From the NCBI GenBank assembly GCA_003551805.1, contig PUNR01000281.1:1-5783 (forward strand): DNA of 5,783 nucleotides, in the 5' to 3' direction. The translations under genes were made by a program, and so were the position numbers. The notes beneath the pieces were generated by a model that saw nothing but the letters and a program-made list of their open reading frames with translations, did no database searches and was not told the origin of the DNA. This document shows positions 5,456 through 5,783 of the stretch, one piece after another. This DNA comes from Loktanella sp. Lineage in GTDB: Bacteria; Pseudomonadota; Alphaproteobacteria; Rhodobacterales; Rhodobacteraceae. Every line of letters begins with the position of its first letter. Positions within the stretch are counted from its first letter, which is position 1.

Positions 5456-5783
5456 TTAGGGTCGCGCGGCTTCGAATAGCGCGTTTATGAACTGGGTCTC
5501 GCACCGGACGCCCGGTTGTCGCGTTTGTATGTGCCCGTTCTTGATCGTTCTGATTGCTTCCATCCTTGCCAATGTCACCTTGGCACAATTCAGAGATCGG
5601 AAGCTTTGATAATATCCGAGCGGCCATTTCAAAGCGGCATGGCCGCTTTCCACACGGTTGTTCAGATACTTGCGGTCGATATGCGTGGTATAGTCGTAGT
5701 GCGGATCGTAGGGATGGTTGGTCTCACGGATCACCTTCCATTAGGAGGTGTTTGTTCAATGCAGACCGAAACGGGACGGTGCA
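5456..5783 (-). pseudogene. IS6-family transposase, C-terminal part, frameshifted and probably inactive
   Basis: IS6 transposases are DDE enzymes of about 230-240 residues; only the last 110 or so are visible. From 5740 to the TAA at 5458-5456 one frame reads WKVIRETNHPYD, then HIDRKYLNNRVESGHAALK (retaining the third catalytic acid, Glu, in RVES), then GYYQSFRS, IRTIKNGHIQTRQPGV and a normal end FEAARP. Going upstream this frame meets TAA at 5743-5741. The preceding conserved segment continues in another frame from the window edge as RPVSVCIEQTPPN, which aligns with the family's usual V-C/V-TDKAPTYRKVIRE stretch. A one-base deletion near 5741-5749 explains the switch. The catalytic Asp of TDK appears as Glu, and the D of the usual ESDH appears as G. 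The frameshift is seen directly; the family alignment is from memory. Confidence 0.8.

Larger units (their letters stand above)
5412..5783 (-). mobile_element. IS6-family insertion sequence, one end (continues beyond the window)
   Basis: The transposase remnant identifies the element as IS6-family (IS26/IS257 superfamily, DDE type). Reading inward from 5412, GGTTCATCGGGAAAGTTGC resembles known IS6 terminal repeats, which commonly read GGTTCTGTTGCAAAGTT, so this is taken as the element end. It lies about 44 bp past the transposase stop, a normal distance for the family. The opposite end, matching inverted repeat and 8-bp target duplication lie outside the window, so completeness cannot be judged. 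Confidence 0.7.

Noticed and set aside
1..5783. CRISPR arrays, tRNA/rRNA genes, phage or toxin-antitoxin modules
   Set aside because: No regularly spaced repeats, no cloverleaf or rRNA-like sequence and no recognisable defence, phage or toxin proteins were seen on either strand.

Overview
The window looks like chromosomal or accessory DNA from an alphaproteobacterium, most likely a Rhodobacterales (roseobacter-type) species. This is judged from the moderately high GC content, the style of the transporter proteins and the type of IS6-family transposase remnant at the right edge. The taxonomic call is inference; no rRNA or marker gene is present.

Positions 1-4872 hold one minus-strand operon for a peptide/nickel-type (OppA-DppA class) ABC importer. 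In transcription order (right to left) it encodes a periplasmic substrate-binding protein (4872-3265), an OppD/DppD-type ATPase (3201-2224), an OppF/DppF-type ATPase (2227-1283), an OppB/DppB-type permease (1257-325) and the start of an OppC/DppC-type permease (328 to the left edge, cut by the window). Two junctions are 4-nt ATGA overlaps (D/F and B/C) and F/B has a 25-nt gap. The binding protein and the first ATPase are separated by 63 nt containing a GC-rich hairpin. Together the genes give a complete importer: the binding protein captures ligand in the periplasm, the two permeases form the channel and the two ATPases power it. The ligand (peptide, opine, sugar conjugate or other) cannot be told from sequence.

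Positions 4873-5195 are a divergent intergenic region. Its clearest element is a 19-bp near-perfect dyad centred at 4998, whose ATGTC-T-GACAT core resembles GntR/FadR-family operators. It lies about 120 bp upstream of the binding-protein start and is the best candidate for control of the operon.

On the plus strand, 5196-5402 encodes a 68-residue single-span membrane protein of unknown function. It has a good ribosome binding site and an ECF-sigma-like promoter candidate (GGAAC-N16-GGTT). About ten bases after its stop begins what looks like the end of an IS6-family insertion sequence. The transposase remnant (5783-5456, minus strand) is frameshifted and carries substitutions at or near catalytic positions, so it is probably dead.

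Nothing here is clearly a new biological system. The items most worth following up are the operator dyad, the intercistronic hairpin, the small membrane protein with its putative stress-type promoter, and the decaying IS6 copy.
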